Assembly: GCA_052387115.1 (NCBI GenBank)
Contig: JBQTJM010000362.1
Span: 1-32,326, forward strand
Direction of reading: 5' to 3'
DNA: 32,326 nucleotides
Source of the DNA: JACCXJ01 sp052387115
Lineage (GTDB): Bacteria; Pseudomonadota; Gammaproteobacteria; JACCXJ01
The notes beneath the pieces were generated by a model. It was not told the DNA's origin. It was given only the letters and a program-made list of their open reading frames with translations, and did not search any database. A program made the translations under genes and the position numbers. This document shows positions 24,208 to 32,227 of this stretch, in pieces; position 1 is the first letter of the stretch; every line of letters begins with the position of its first letter.

Positions 24208-25160
24208 CACAGGCCACCCAGGCTAAAGATATCCGCTTGTCGGCCATCGTTCCGGTGACCGAGGGGCGTTACGACAACGTGGCCGAGGTGTTCGAGGAAT
24301 ACCGTGACGCGCTCGCGGCCACGGGGTCGAGCTTCGATATGATCTATGTGCTGGACGGCGAGCTGCCGGTGGTGCGCGAGACGCTCCGCGGGCTCAAGGA
24401 CGCCGGTGCGCCGCTCACCATCGTGCAGATGGCCAAACCCTATGGCGAGGCCCTGGCGATCATGGTGGGTTTCGAGCACGCCAGCGGCGAGGTGATCCTG
24501 ACCCTGCCGGCCTTTCGGCAGGTGGAGCCGCACGCACTCGTTGGGCTCATCGCGGCGCTTGTGGACATCGACATGGTGGTCGCGCGCCGCTGGCCACGCA
24601 CGGATCCGGCCTACAACCGGGTGCAGGCGCGGGTCTTCAACTGGCTGCTCGGCTGGGTGTCCGATGTCGAGGTCCGCGACGCCGGCTGCAACGTCAGGGT
24701 CTTCAAGCGCCGTGTCCTGGACGAGGTGCAACTGTACGGCAACCAGCATCGGTTCTTCGCGCTCCTTGCCCACCAGCGAGGATTCAAGGTCAAGGAGGTC
24801 GACGCCCCCCAGGCCCAGGCGGATACCTCCCGCCGCGTGTACTCGCCGGGCACCTATCTCGGGTATCTCCTGGATTTCCTGACCGTCTTCTTCCTCGTCA
24901 AGTTCACCAAGAGGCCGTTGCGCTTCTTCGGGATCCTGGGCAGCGGGGTGTTCGCGCTGGGGTTCCTGATCACGCTCTATTTGATAGCCGAGCGCCTCCT
25001 CGGCGGGGTCGCGCTCGCCAATCGCCCGGCGCTCATCCTGAGCTCGCTCCTCATCATCCTCGGGATCCAGGTGCTCGCGATCGGGCTCATCGGCGAGATC
25101 ATCATCTTCACCCACGCCCGCGAGATCAAGGAGTACACCATCGCCGAGATCGTCAACTGA
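24204..25160 (+). CDS. GT2-like protein lacking the DXD motif, probable pseudoenzyme
   Basis: A 318-residue paralogue of the preceding enzyme with the same layout: GT-A-like domain and two C-terminal membrane helices. The regions VPVTEGRYDNV, KPYGEALAIMVGFEHASGEV, RDAGCNVRVFKRRVL and the membrane part align by eye. The catalytic sites differ: the VDDGSRDGT region is LDGELPVVR, and the DXD segment MDGDLQNDP is replaced by LPAFRQVEP. It is therefore probably not an active transferase by the usual mechanism. The four-base overlap with the first gene suggests a heteromeric or regulatory partner. Confidence 0.85.
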   Translation: MTQATQAKDIRLSAIVPVTEGRYDNVAEVFEEYRDALAATGSSFDMIYVLDGELPVVRETLRGLKDAGAPLTIVQMAKPYGEALAIMVGFEHASGEVILTLPAFRQVEPHALVGLIAALVDIDMVVARRWPRTDPAYNRVQARVFNWLLGWVSDVEVRDAGCNVRVFKRRVLDEVQLYGNQHRFFALLAHQRGFKVKEVDAPQAQADTSRRVYSPGTYLGYLLDFLTVFFLVKFTKRPLRFFGILGSGVFALGFLITLYLIAERLLGGVALANRPALILSSLLIILGIQVLAIGLIGEIIIFTHAREIKEYTIAEIVN

Positions 25161-25303
25161 GAGCTTGTGAAAAAATCTGCTGCGCTCGGGATCTCGCGTT
25201 CCGGCGGTGCTCGGAATCCTCATGTATTTCAACATACACTCCGGTTCCTGCGCTCCGGCGGAACGCGACCTCCCTTCGCTCGCGACGGTTTTTTCACAAC
25301 CTC
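25161..25303. mobile_element. 143-bp long imperfect inverted repeat (MITE-like)
   Basis: The arms run inward from GAGCTTGTGAAAAAA at 25161 and from its imperfect complement ending at 25303. They share perfect blocks TTGTGAAAAAA and TCGCGTTCCG around a central ATGTATTTCAACATACA palindrome. It starts one base after the GT2-like stop and could end transcription from both sides. No coding capacity. Confidence 0.8.
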
Positions 25304-25348
25304 TCAGATTCCGCACGGCCTGGCGCTCGAACGATGGGGTGGCGAAAC

Positions 25349-25372
25349 GAAAAGGGGACCTCACGGTCCCCT
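25349..25372 (-). terminator. Rho-independent terminator after pqqA
   Basis: On the minus strand, AGGGGACC, GTGA, GGTCCCCT (8-bp stem, 25372-25353) is followed by a T run at 25353-25350. A second 6-bp hairpin (CGGGAT-GTCA-ATCCCG, 25381-25396) lies between it and the pqqA stop. This would make pqqA a one-gene transcript. Confidence 0.65.
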
Positions 25373-25412
25373 GTTCGCAACGGGATGTCAATCCCGGTGA
25401 TAGATATGGCGG

Positions 25413-25487
25413 CTAGCGGTTGTAGACGTACATCGTTACCTCGAAGCCGAAACGGATGTCGACGTAAGCGGGTGTCTCCCAGATCAT
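25413..25487 (-). CDS. pqqA: PqqA, pyrroloquinoline quinone precursor peptide (orphan)
   Basis: A 24-residue peptide, MIWETPAYVDIRFGFEVTMY ending VYNR, matching PqqA, from which the cofactor PQQ is built. The invariant Glu16 and Tyr20 (FEVTMY) are the residues that PqqE crosslinks. The helical front W-x-x-P-x-x-x-D-x-R is also typical. A strong GGAGGAG ribosome site sits seven bases before the ATG. No pqqB-F follows: a terminator and then a repeat come next. It is either a second pqqA copy or the detached first gene of a pqq cluster elsewhere; several methylotrophs keep pqqA apart or duplicated. Confidence 0.88.
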   Translation of the reverse strand: MIWETPAYVDIRFGFEVTMYVYNR

Positions 25488-25771
25488 CGTATGCTCCTCC
25501 AGATTAGCTAGTTGAATCCTCCCACGGACCAGCGTGTGGGACCAAGAATCCGGTGATCTAACGCGCAGCTACTATGCCAGCTCCGCGCGCGGCTGGCCAG
25601 TCCCGAAAAAGTCGTTGCGGGTGGAGCGCTTACCGAATGCCCCCGGGCCGAACCGGGCCGTCGGGTGAGCCGGATCAGGGCCACGCTGTTTCATTTCGAC
25701 CAGAACCATGGTTACTATGGACCACATACCGGCCCACCCCGTGGGATCCCTGAAGCGGCTGTTGCTCGCTT

Positions 25772-25903
25772 ATGAGCTCGGCGGTCTTGATCCTGGGGGA
25801 GACCGGCGGCAAGGACTTGATGGCCAAGCTCCTTCACCACTCCGGGGTCCGCGGAATCAGGCGCTCAATACCCCTGTCTCCTCTACGGGCGGTACTAGTC
25901 TAG
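25772..25903 (+). pseudogene. Remnant resembling a sigma54-activator AAA+ P-loop
   Basis: A 43-codon frame reads SSAVLILGETGGKDLMAKLL, then HHSGVR. This resembles the start of the central domain of NtrC-type activators (VLILGETGTGKELVARAIH, then S-x-R), but one P-loop residue is missing and nothing before or after continues the domain. I read it as a gene fragment. It overlaps the 3' end of the carbonic anhydrase gene on the other strand. Chance resemblance is possible. Confidence 0.35.
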
Positions 25904-26553
25904 CCGAACGACCCCATGGGCCCGGGATACGCCACCTCTTCCAAACGCCCGGTGTCGACATCGTAGAAGAAACCCCGGACCGTCACTGCGCCAGACCCGC
26001 TCGTCGGGATCCAGGGATGGTTCATGATGGCGGACATCGACCGGCGCACGTCCCACACCAGCCGTTCGGTGTTCGTCTGGTCCCGTGGCGCATCGAGGGG
26101 CTCGATAGGGCCTCGGAAAGCGTGGAACGCTGCGGGGGTGGCCGCGGACATCCGGGGGCTGACGAACGTCCTTCCCGTCGCCGAGCTCAAGATCTGCCCC
26201 GCCTTTGCATCACCTTCCAAGCCGGTCTTCAAGAGCTCGTCGGTGAACGCCAACATGCCACAACGCGTGTGGTGAATGAGCATGATCTGATTGGTGTTCA
26301 GCAGATGATGTGAAATGATCAAGCACCGGATCACGTCGTCGGACACGACACCACCGGCGTTTCGGATGATATGCGCATCCCCGGTCTCTAGACCCAACAG
26401 GTCTTCCACATCCAACCTTGCATCCATACAGGCCACCACCGCGAGCCGCTTGGCCGGCTGGATCGGTTTCGGTCCCGGGTAGATCGCGCTATGCACGCCC
26501 TGCTTGTCGGCGTATTGCCGGTTGTTGTTCAGATAATCATCGATCTGTGCCAT
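25900..26553 (-). CDS. Beta-class carbonic anhydrase
   Basis: A 217-residue cytoplasmic zinc enzyme interconverting CO2 and bicarbonate. The zinc ligands are Cys42, His95 and Cys98 (VACMDARLD and HHTRCGM), with the Asp44-Arg46 dyad of beta-class enzymes. The segment HIIRNAGGVVSDDVIRCL is also typical. It is longer than compact relatives of about 165 residues because of an extra segment (about residues 115-155, GDAKAGQILSSATGRTFVSP and onward) before the final RGFFYDVDTGRLEEV strand. The family is clear. It has no operon partner in the window. Confidence 0.92.
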   Translation of the reverse strand: MAQIDDYLNNNRQYADKQGVHSAIYPGPKPIQPAKRLAVVACMDARLDVEDLLGLETGDAHIIRNAGGVVSDDVIRCLIISHHLLNTNQIMLIHHTRCGMLAFTDELLKTGLEGDAKAGQILSSATGRTFVSPRMSAATPAAFHAFRGPIEPLDAPRDQTNTERLVWDVRRSMSAIMNHPWIPTSGSGAVTVRGFFYDVDTGRLEEVAYPGPMGSFG

Positions 26554-26855
26554 CGTCGCACCTCGTTTACGTTTGTTATAGAACGGTAGTCAATGTAGAG
26601 CGCGCTGCGCGCACCAGACAATCGATCTTGATGTCCAAGTGATTGGCCTGTGGAACGCACGCTACGCTGTTGCCCTGAACCGCCGGCATCGAGGCGATGG
26701 GGGATTGTCAGGCGTCGTGCGAGGTGGCGCGCGGCTCAGGTCATAGCCTGGTCTCCCGACTCGGACCCAAGGACTGGGAGGGCGATGAAGTATGGTCGCG
26801 AGGCGGGAAGGCGTCAATGGCAGGGGTAGGTTCATCGCCTGCCAGGCTCCGCTAG
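26554..26855. other. Intergenic region between carbonic anhydrase and ubiB
   Basis: 302 bases. A TATAAC element near 26578 could serve the carbonic anhydrase gene but has no matching -35. I see no gene, repeat or terminator I can support. Confidence 0.4.
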
Positions 26856-28520
26856 CTAGCGCCGTAAGGCGTTCGCCACCATCAGGAGCCCGAAGCCGCC
26901 CAGCACCCATACGCCGAATGGGGCCTCGGCGAGCAGGGTCTGATCCGGCACGCCGAGACCGAAGAGCAGCGCGGCGCCGACGATGAAGGCCGCGCCCAGG
27001 ATGGCGTAAACGCCGCGCGCTCCGGCCGCGCGGACCTCGCGGCGGATATCGTGGAACGCCTGCGCCTCGACATGGAAGCGGAGATCGCCGTGTTTGGCCT
27101 GGTCGAGCAGATCGATCACGGCCCCGGGTATTCCGGGGAGGCGCTCGGCCCACATCGGCACGCCGTCCCGACTCGCGCGCACCAGCCTCCGGACCCCCAC
27201 GCGCTCGCCCATCCAGCGTTCCAGCGCCGGCCGCGCGATCTGCCACATGTCGATCTCCGGGTACAACTGGCGGGCCACGCCCTCGATGTTGACGAGCGTC
27301 TTCTGCAGGAGCAGTAACTGCGGGAGGATCACCATATGAAAACGCTGCGCGGTCTGGAACAGCCGCAACAACAGGTGCCCGAAGGAGACGTCGGTGATGG
27401 GGCGCTCGAACATCGGCTCACACACGCTGCGGATGGCGAACTCGAAGTCGTCGACGCGTGTGCCGGTCGGCACCCAACCGGATTCCACGTGTAGCTCCGC
27501 TACGCGCCGGTAATCGCGGTTCAGGAACGCGAGGAAGTTGTTGGCGAGATAACGCTGATCGAACTCGGACAGAGAGCCCATGATCCCGAAATCGACCGGG
27601 ACGATCTTGGGCGGGCCGGCACCCAGTGGCGGGATGACGAAGAGATTGCCGGGGTGCATGTCGGCGTGGAAATAGCGGTCGCGGAACACCGCCGCGAAGA
27701 ACACCTGCACGGCCGCCTCGGCCAGGCGTCTCAGGTCCACCCCGGCCTTGCGCAGGGCCTCGACGTTGTCGATGGAGATCCCGGTGACCCGCTCCATGAC
27801 CAGCACGCTCTTTTTGGTCAGATCCCACTCGATACGCGGCACGTAGACCTCTTCGGCGCCCTCGAAATTGCGCCGAAGCTGCGAACAGTTAGCGGCCTCA
27901 CGGACCAGATCCAGCTCGTCGAAGATGATCTTCTCGTATTCCGCGACGATGCGGGTGGGTTTGAGCCGGCGCCCTTCCGCCCAATAACGCTCGGCGAGCG
28001 AGGCGACGATGTACAAGAGGCCGAGGTCGCGCCGGATGATCTTCGCGATCCCGGGACGCACCACCTTGACCACCACGTCGCGGCCGTTGTGGAGTCGCGC
28101 GGCGTGCACCTGGGCGATGGACGCCGAGGCCAGCGGCGTCTCGTCGAATTCCGCGAATACCTCCGCGGGCGGCCGCCCGTAGGCGCGCTCGACGATGGCG
28201 CGCGCCTCCGCGCCTGGAAAGGGCGCGACACGGTCCCGGAGCTTGGCGAGCTCGAGCGCGAGGTCGTCGGCGAGGAGGTCCTGGCGGGTCGAGAGGAGCT
28301 GGCCGAACTTGACGAAGATGGGGCCCAGGTCCTCCAGGGCATGACGGATGCGCTCCGCGCGCGGGGCGTGCGCGGCCCGCACCCAGTTCCACGGGAGCAG
28401 ATAGAGCACAAAGCGCATGGGCCGCAGGAGGTGGGTCGCGAGGATGATCTCGTCCAGCCCGTGGCGGATCAACACCCGCTGTATGCCGAGCACGCGCAGC
28501 GCCTGACCGACGGTGATCAT
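26856..28520 (-). CDS. ubiB: UbiB, ubiquinone biosynthesis atypical kinase/ATPase
   Basis: A 554-residue membrane-associated ADCK/ABC1-family protein needed for ubiquinone synthesis, where it acts as an ATPase rather than a protein kinase. The family's KxGQ motif is in FVKFGQLLSTRQDLL. The Ala-rich loop (LASASIAQVHAA), the lysine in DVVVKVVRPG, HADMHPGNLF and VPVDFGIMG (DFG) are all present. Two C-terminal transmembrane helices follow (about 505-550). I start at MITVGQALRVLG (28520), since the upstream extension to 28613 only reads through ubiJ in another frame. It lies 13 bases after ubiJ. Confidence 0.95.
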   Translation of the reverse strand: MITVGQALRVLGIQRVLIRHGLDEIILATHLLRPMRFVLYLLPWNWVRAAHAPRAERIRHALEDLGPIFVKFGQLLSTRQDLLADDLALELAKLRDRVAPFPGAEARAIVERAYGRPPAEVFAEFDETPLASASIAQVHAARLHNGRDVVVKVVRPGIAKIIRRDLGLLYIVASLAERYWAEGRRLKPTRIVAEYEKIIFDELDLVREAANCSQLRRNFEGAEEVYVPRIEWDLTKKSVLVMERVTGISIDNVEALRKAGVDLRRLAEAAVQVFFAAVFRDRYFHADMHPGNLFVIPPLGAGPPKIVPVDFGIMGSLSEFDQRYLANNFLAFLNRDYRRVAELHVESGWVPTGTRVDDFEFAIRSVCEPMFERPITDVSFGHLLLRLFQTAQRFHMVILPQLLLLQKTLVNIEGVARQLYPEIDMWQIARPALERWMGERVGVRRLVRASRDGVPMWAERLPGIPGAVIDLLDQAKHGDLRFHVEAQAFHDIRREVRAAGARGVYAILGAAFIVGAALLFGLGVPDQTLLAEAPFGVWVLGGFGLLMVANALRR

Positions 28521-28533
28521 GAGGGGAGGGCTC

Positions 28534-29157
28534 TCAGTCCCGCCGGAGCCCGAGCGTTTGCGCGACCCGTTGGAGGCGCGCCTCCAGGCGGTCCACGTCG
28601 CTGCGCAGGGCATCGACGGCGTCCACGAACTCGGTGATGTCGCGCGTCTCGACCAGGACCGCGGCCTCGTTTCTCAGGTACTCCACGGTGTCGAGCGCGA
28701 GCGTGTGGCGCGCCTCTTCGGCCCAGCCGGATAGATCGCTCACGACGTTCCCGATCTGATGGGCCGCGATGTCGCCGAGATAGTGGGACAGCAGCTCTTC
28801 CCAGTCGATGTCGAAGGATGCGAGCATCGACTGCAGGTGGCGGCCGAGCTGCAAGTCCCCGATGATCTCGACCTCACCGCTGAAGCTCGCCGTCTCTTCG
28901 CCGCGGGCCATGCGCAAGAGCGCGAGCGGTGTCCCGCGGATGCGCACGTGGACATCGCCCGTATAGGCGTCGAGCAGCTCGAAACGATGTTCACCGGGCG
29001 CGAAATAAACGGTCTGACCGAGACCCAGGAGTTCGACGGCGATGATCTTTCCAGCCATCGCGCGCGCCGCCTCGCGGGTGCGCGGGTCGAGGGAGAGCAG
29101 GCGTGCCGACAGCCGCTCGAGCACGGACAGGAACATGGGACCGGCGATCGCGTCCAC
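28534..29157 (-). CDS. ubiJ: UbiJ, ubiquinone biosynthesis accessory factor
   Basis: A 207-residue protein with an N-terminal SCP2-like lipid-binding domain (about 10-115; VYFAPGEHRFELLDAYTGDV, then GTPLALLRMARGEE, typical of UbiJ) and a C-terminal coiled coil (about 165-205; DITEFVDAVDALRSDVDRLE). UbiJ holds the hydrophobic quinone intermediates in the soluble Ubi complex. It lies between ubiE and ubiB, as in E. coli, 13 bases after ubiE. Confidence 0.93.
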   Translation of the reverse strand: MDAIAGPMFLSVLERLSARLLSLDPRTREAARAMAGKIIAVELLGLGQTVYFAPGEHRFELLDAYTGDVHVRIRGTPLALLRMARGEETASFSGEVEIIGDLQLGRHLQSMLASFDIDWEELLSHYLGDIAAHQIGNVVSDLSGWAEEARHTLALDTVEYLRNEAAVLVETRDITEFVDAVDALRSDVDRLEARLQRVAQTLGLRRD

Positions 29158-29170
29158 CCGTTCGGCCGAC

Positions 29171-29914
29171 TCAGAGCTTGTAGCCCCGGTGTACCGCGGC
29201 GATCCCGCCGCTCAGGTTATGGTAGCCGGCCATCTCGAAGCCGGCCTCTTCCATCATGGCCTTCAGGGTTGCCTGATCGGGATGGCGGCGGATGGATTCT
29301 ACTAAGTACTGGTAGCTGGCGCGGTCGCCCGCGACGAACTGGCCCAGGGGGGGGATGACATGGAAGGAATAGAGGTCGTAGAGGCGTTGCAGGAGCGGCA
29401 TCACGGCCCGCGAGAACTCCAGGATCACGAGCCGCCCCCCGTGGCGCAGCACGCGGTGCATGGATCGCAGCGCACGGGACTTGTCGGTCACGTTGCGGAG
29501 CCCGAAGGCGATCAGGACCAGATCGAAGCTGCCATCGGCGAACGGCAGCGCCTCTGCGTCCGCGAAAGAATAAGCGACGTTGCCGGCGATGCCCTGGTCG
29601 ATCAAGCGATCGCGCCCGAGCCTGAGCATGGCGGCGTTGACGTCGCTCAATACCACGAGTCCCCGAGGACCGACCCGGTGCGCCAGGCGCGCCGCCATAT
29701 CGCCGGTACCCCCGGCGATATCCAGCACCCGTTCGCCGCATCTGGGCCGCGCCAGCGCCACGGCGAAGGCCTTCCAGGCGCGATGCACCCCGGCCGACAT
29801 GAGGTCGTTCATGAGGTCGTAGCGGAACGCTACCGAGGTGAAGACCTCTCCCACACGGCGCGCTTTCTCCGCGATCGGGAGGATGCGAAAACCGAAGTCG
29901 GTGGTCTCGCTCAC
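29171..29914 (-). CDS. ubiE: UbiE, ubiquinone/menaquinone C-methyltransferase
   Basis: A 247-residue SAM-dependent methyltransferase that methylates the benzoquinol ring in ubiquinone synthesis (and demethylmenaquinone where present). It has the family opening EKARRVGEVFTSVAFRYDLM, SAM motif I VLDIAGGTGDMAARL, the middle motif GLRNVTDKSRALRSMHRVLR and the end LSGGIAAVHRGYKL. It starts with GTG at 29914. No Shine-Dalgarno is visible because the preceding 50 bases are a tandem duplication, so translation may depend on upstream coupling. First gene of the ubiE-ubiJ-ubiB run. Confidence 0.96.
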   Translation of the reverse strand: MSETTDFGFRILPIAEKARRVGEVFTSVAFRYDLMNDLMSAGVHRAWKAFAVALARPRCGERVLDIAGGTGDMAARLAHRVGPRGLVVLSDVNAAMLRLGRDRLIDQGIAGNVAYSFADAEALPFADGSFDLVLIAFGLRNVTDKSRALRSMHRVLRHGGRLVILEFSRAVMPLLQRLYDLYSFHVIPPLGQFVAGDRASYQYLVESIRRHPDQATLKAMMEEAGFEMAGYHNLSGGIAAVHRGYKL

Positions 29915-29919
29915 GGGGT

Positions 29920-29969
29920 GATGAAAGAAAGTTGAAAATTAAATGATGAAAGAAAGTTGAAAGTTAAAT
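29920..29969. repeat. 25-bp tandem duplication between DUF971 gene and ubiE
   Basis: Units 29920-29944 and 29945-29969 (GATGAAAGAAAGTTGAAAAT onward) differ at one base. They are AT-rich in GC-rich surroundings. They fill the gap between the two genes, and the second unit overlaps the DUF971 stop codon. Confidence 0.85.
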
Positions 29970-30320
29970 TTCGACGGGGGTGCGCACGTAGCCGAGCTTT
30001 TCAAGCGCGGCGAGGTATTCCACCCAGTAGCGATCGCGGTGGGCGGCGAGGTCGTGTAGATAATCCCAGGCATAGAGGCCGGTGTTATGGCCATCATCGA
30101 ACGTGAGGCGCACGGCGTACTGTCCCACGGGCTCGATCCTGGTGATGTTGACGGTTTCCTTGCCGGTCGGTACCACCCACTCGCCACCGTGGCCCTGCAC
30201 CTCGGCGGACGGCGAGCGTACCCGCAGGAGCTCGCAGGGCAGCTCGTAGCGCTGGCCGTCGTCGAAGGCGATCTCGAGCACGCGCGACCTGCGGTGCAGT
30301 CGGATCTCGGTCGGGATCAC
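29964..30320 (-). CDS. DUF971-family protein
   Basis: A 118-residue protein of the DUF971 family (related to the N-terminal domain of gamma-butyrobetaine hydroxylases). It shows PTEIRLHRRSRVLEIAFDDG, LLRVRSPSAEVQGHG, VNITRIEPVGQYAVRLTFDDG and TGLYAWDYLHDLA, all typical. Its function is not established; some relatives are linked to iron-sulfur or redox proteins. The start is the GTG at 30320, four bases after the hslU stop; an upstream extension to 30395 runs through hslU in another frame. Commonly found between hslU and ubiE. Confidence 0.9.
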   Translation of the reverse strand: MIPTEIRLHRRSRVLEIAFDDGQRYELPCELLRVRSPSAEVQGHGGEWVVPTGKETVNITRIEPVGQYAVRLTFDDGHNTGLYAWDYLHDLAAHRDRYWVEYLAALEKLGYVRTPVEI

Positions 30321-30324
30321 GGGA

Positions 30325-31647
30325 TCATAGGATGTAGCGGGCCAGGTCCTCGTCCTCGGCGAGGGCCCCGAGCTCTGCATCGACATAGGTGGCATCGACC
30401 GTCAGCGCCGCGAGGTCGCCGCTGCCGGCCGCGAACGACACCGATTCGAGCAGGCGTTCGAGCACTGTGTGCAGGCGCCGGGCGCCGATGTTCTCGGCGC
30501 GTTCGTTGACCTGCCAGGCGACCTCGGCCAGGCGCGCGATCCCCGATTCCGCAAAGCTGAGACCCACCCCCTCGGTCTCCATGAGCGCGGTGTATTGCTC
30601 GGTCAAGGAGGCGTCCGGCTCGGTCAGGATGCGCACGAAGTCGCCGACCGTGAGGGCATCGAGCTCGACCCGGATCGGGAGCCGGCCCTGTAGCTCCGGG
30701 ATGAGGTCCGAGGGCTTGGAGAGATGAAACGCCCCCGAGGCGATGAACAGGATGTGATCGGTCTTGACCACACCATACTTGGTCGAGACGGTGCAGCCTT
30801 CGACCAGCGGTAGGAGGTCGCGCTGCACGCCCTCGCGCGAGACATCCGGGCCGCCGTACTCGGAGCGCCGCGCGACCTTGTCGATCTCGTCGAGGAATAC
30901 GATGCCGTTCTGCTCGGCGCGCTCCACCGCCCGGGTCTTGATATCGTCCTCGTTGATGAGCTTCATGGCCTCTTCCTCGGCCAGGAGCTTTTGCGCCTCC
31001 TTGACGCGCAGCTTGCGGGTGCGGGTGCGGCCGGTGCCGAGGTTCTGGAACATGGACTGGAGCTGCTGGGTCATCTCCTCCATGCCGGGCGGGGCCATGA
31101 TCTCGACGCCGACCCGGGGGGCGGAGACCTCGGCTTCGATCTCGCGATCGGCAAGCTTGCCGTCCTTGAGCATCTCGCGGAAGCGCTCGCGGGTCGCGGA
31201 GCCGCCCTCGTCATGGATGCTGCCCAGGCGGGGGGCCGGCAGCAGGATGTCGAGTAGCCGCTCCTCGGCGGCCGTCTGTGCCTGAGGGCGTACCCGCGAC
31301 ATGGCCTCCTCGCGGGTCATCTTGACGGCGATGTCGACGAGATCGCGGATGATGGACTCGACGTCGCGGCCCACATATCCGATCTCCGTGAACTTGGTGG
31401 CCTCGACCTTCAGGAAGGGCGCCTCCGCGAGCTTCGCGAGCCGGCGTGCGATCTCGGTCTTGCCGACCCCGGTCGGGCCGATCATCAATATGTTCTTGGG
31501 CGTGATCTCGTTGCGGAGATCGGGGCGCACCTGCAATCGGCGCCAGCGATTGCGGAGAGCGATGGCGACGGCGCGCTTGGCGGCCTCCTGGCCGATGATG
31601 TGTTTGTCGAGCTCGCGGACGATCTCGGCGGGCGTGAGCGCGCTCAT
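30325..31647 (-). CDS. hslU: HslU, ATPase subunit of the HslVU protease
   Basis: A 440-residue AAA+ unfoldase that forms a hexameric ring, unfolds substrates and feeds them into HslV in the cytoplasm. It has the N-terminal LTPAEIVRELDKHIIGQ, Walker A GPTGVGKT (57-64), the pore motif GYVGRD, an I-domain (about 110-240), Walker B IVFLDEID and the C-terminal RARYIL-like end that docks in HslV (here LARYIL). I start at the ATG at 31647; the longer frame upstream is hslV read in another frame. It lies seven bases after hslV. Confidence 0.97.
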   Translation of the reverse strand: MSALTPAEIVRELDKHIIGQEAAKRAVAIALRNRWRRLQVRPDLRNEITPKNILMIGPTGVGKTEIARRLAKLAEAPFLKVEATKFTEIGYVGRDVESIIRDLVDIAVKMTREEAMSRVRPQAQTAAEERLLDILLPAPRLGSIHDEGGSATRERFREMLKDGKLADREIEAEVSAPRVGVEIMAPPGMEEMTQQLQSMFQNLGTGRTRTRKLRVKEAQKLLAEEEAMKLINEDDIKTRAVERAEQNGIVFLDEIDKVARRSEYGGPDVSREGVQRDLLPLVEGCTVSTKYGVVKTDHILFIASGAFHLSKPSDLIPELQGRLPIRVELDALTVGDFVRILTEPDASLTEQYTALMETEGVGLSFAESGIARLAEVAWQVNERAENIGARRLHTVLERLLESVSFAAGSGDLAALTVDATYVDAELGALAEDEDLARYIL

Positions 31648-31654
31648 GGGATGC

Positions 31655-32227
31655 CTAGCGGGCCGGGGAGGCCTCGGCCTCCATCTCCTCGATGGTGAGG
31701 TTGGCGTTGGTGTAGATGCAGATGTCCGCGGCGATCCGGAGCGCCGTCTCCACGATGGCGCGTGCCGGCAACTCGGTGTGCAGGCAGAGCGCCCGCGCCG
31801 CCGCTTGGGCAAAAGGGCCGCCCGAGCCGATGGCCAGGACCTCACCCTCGGGCTCGATCACATCCCCGGTGCCGGAGATGATGAGCGAGGCACCCCGATC
31901 GGCGACCGCGAGCAGGGCCTCCAGCCGCCGCAGGGCCCGATCGGTGCGCCAATCCTTGGCCAGCTCGACCGCCGAGCGCTTGAGGTTGCCCTGGTGCTTG
32001 TCGAGCTTGCCCTCGAAGCGCTCGAAGAGCGTGAAGGCATCCGCGGTGCCGCCCGCGAAGCCGGCCAGGATCTGATCGCCGCGCATGCGCCTGACCTTGC
32101 AGGCATTGCCTTTCATGACCGTGTTGCCGAATGACACCTGTCCATCCCCGCCCATGACCACCCGCCCGGCGCGCCGCACCGAGAGGATGGTGGTGCCTTC
32201 GAAATGGATACGGGAGTGCGGGGGCAT
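31655..32227 (-). CDS. hslV: HslV, peptidase subunit of the HslVU protease
   Basis: A 190-residue proteasome-related threonine peptidase, dodecameric, partner of HslU. The catalytic threonine opens TTILSVRRAGRVVMGGDGQV and lies at residue 12, so the preceding 11 residues (MPPHSRIHFEG) must be removed as a propeptide; many HslV proteins need only Met removal. The substrate-pocket and oligomer motifs (NTVMKGNACKVRRM, LAGFAGGTADAFTLFERFE, GSGGPFAQAAARAL) are conserved. The ATG at 32227 is preferred over a TTG three codons earlier. First gene of the hslV-hslU-DUF971 run. The last 99 bases of the window hold nothing I can name. Confidence 0.96.
   Translation of the reverse strand: MPPHSRIHFEGTTILSVRRAGRVVMGGDGQVSFGNTVMKGNACKVRRMRGDQILAGFAGGTADAFTLFERFEGKLDKHQGNLKRSAVELAKDWRTDRALRRLEALLAVADRGASLIISGTGDVIEPEGEVLAIGSGGPFAQAAARALCLHTELPARAIVETALRIAADICIYTNANLTIEEMEAEASPAR

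Noticed and set aside
24129..25391. 420-codon minus-strand frame
   Set aside because: It is antisense to the GT2-like gene and the long inverted repeat; Glu/Asp/His-rich shadow sequence.
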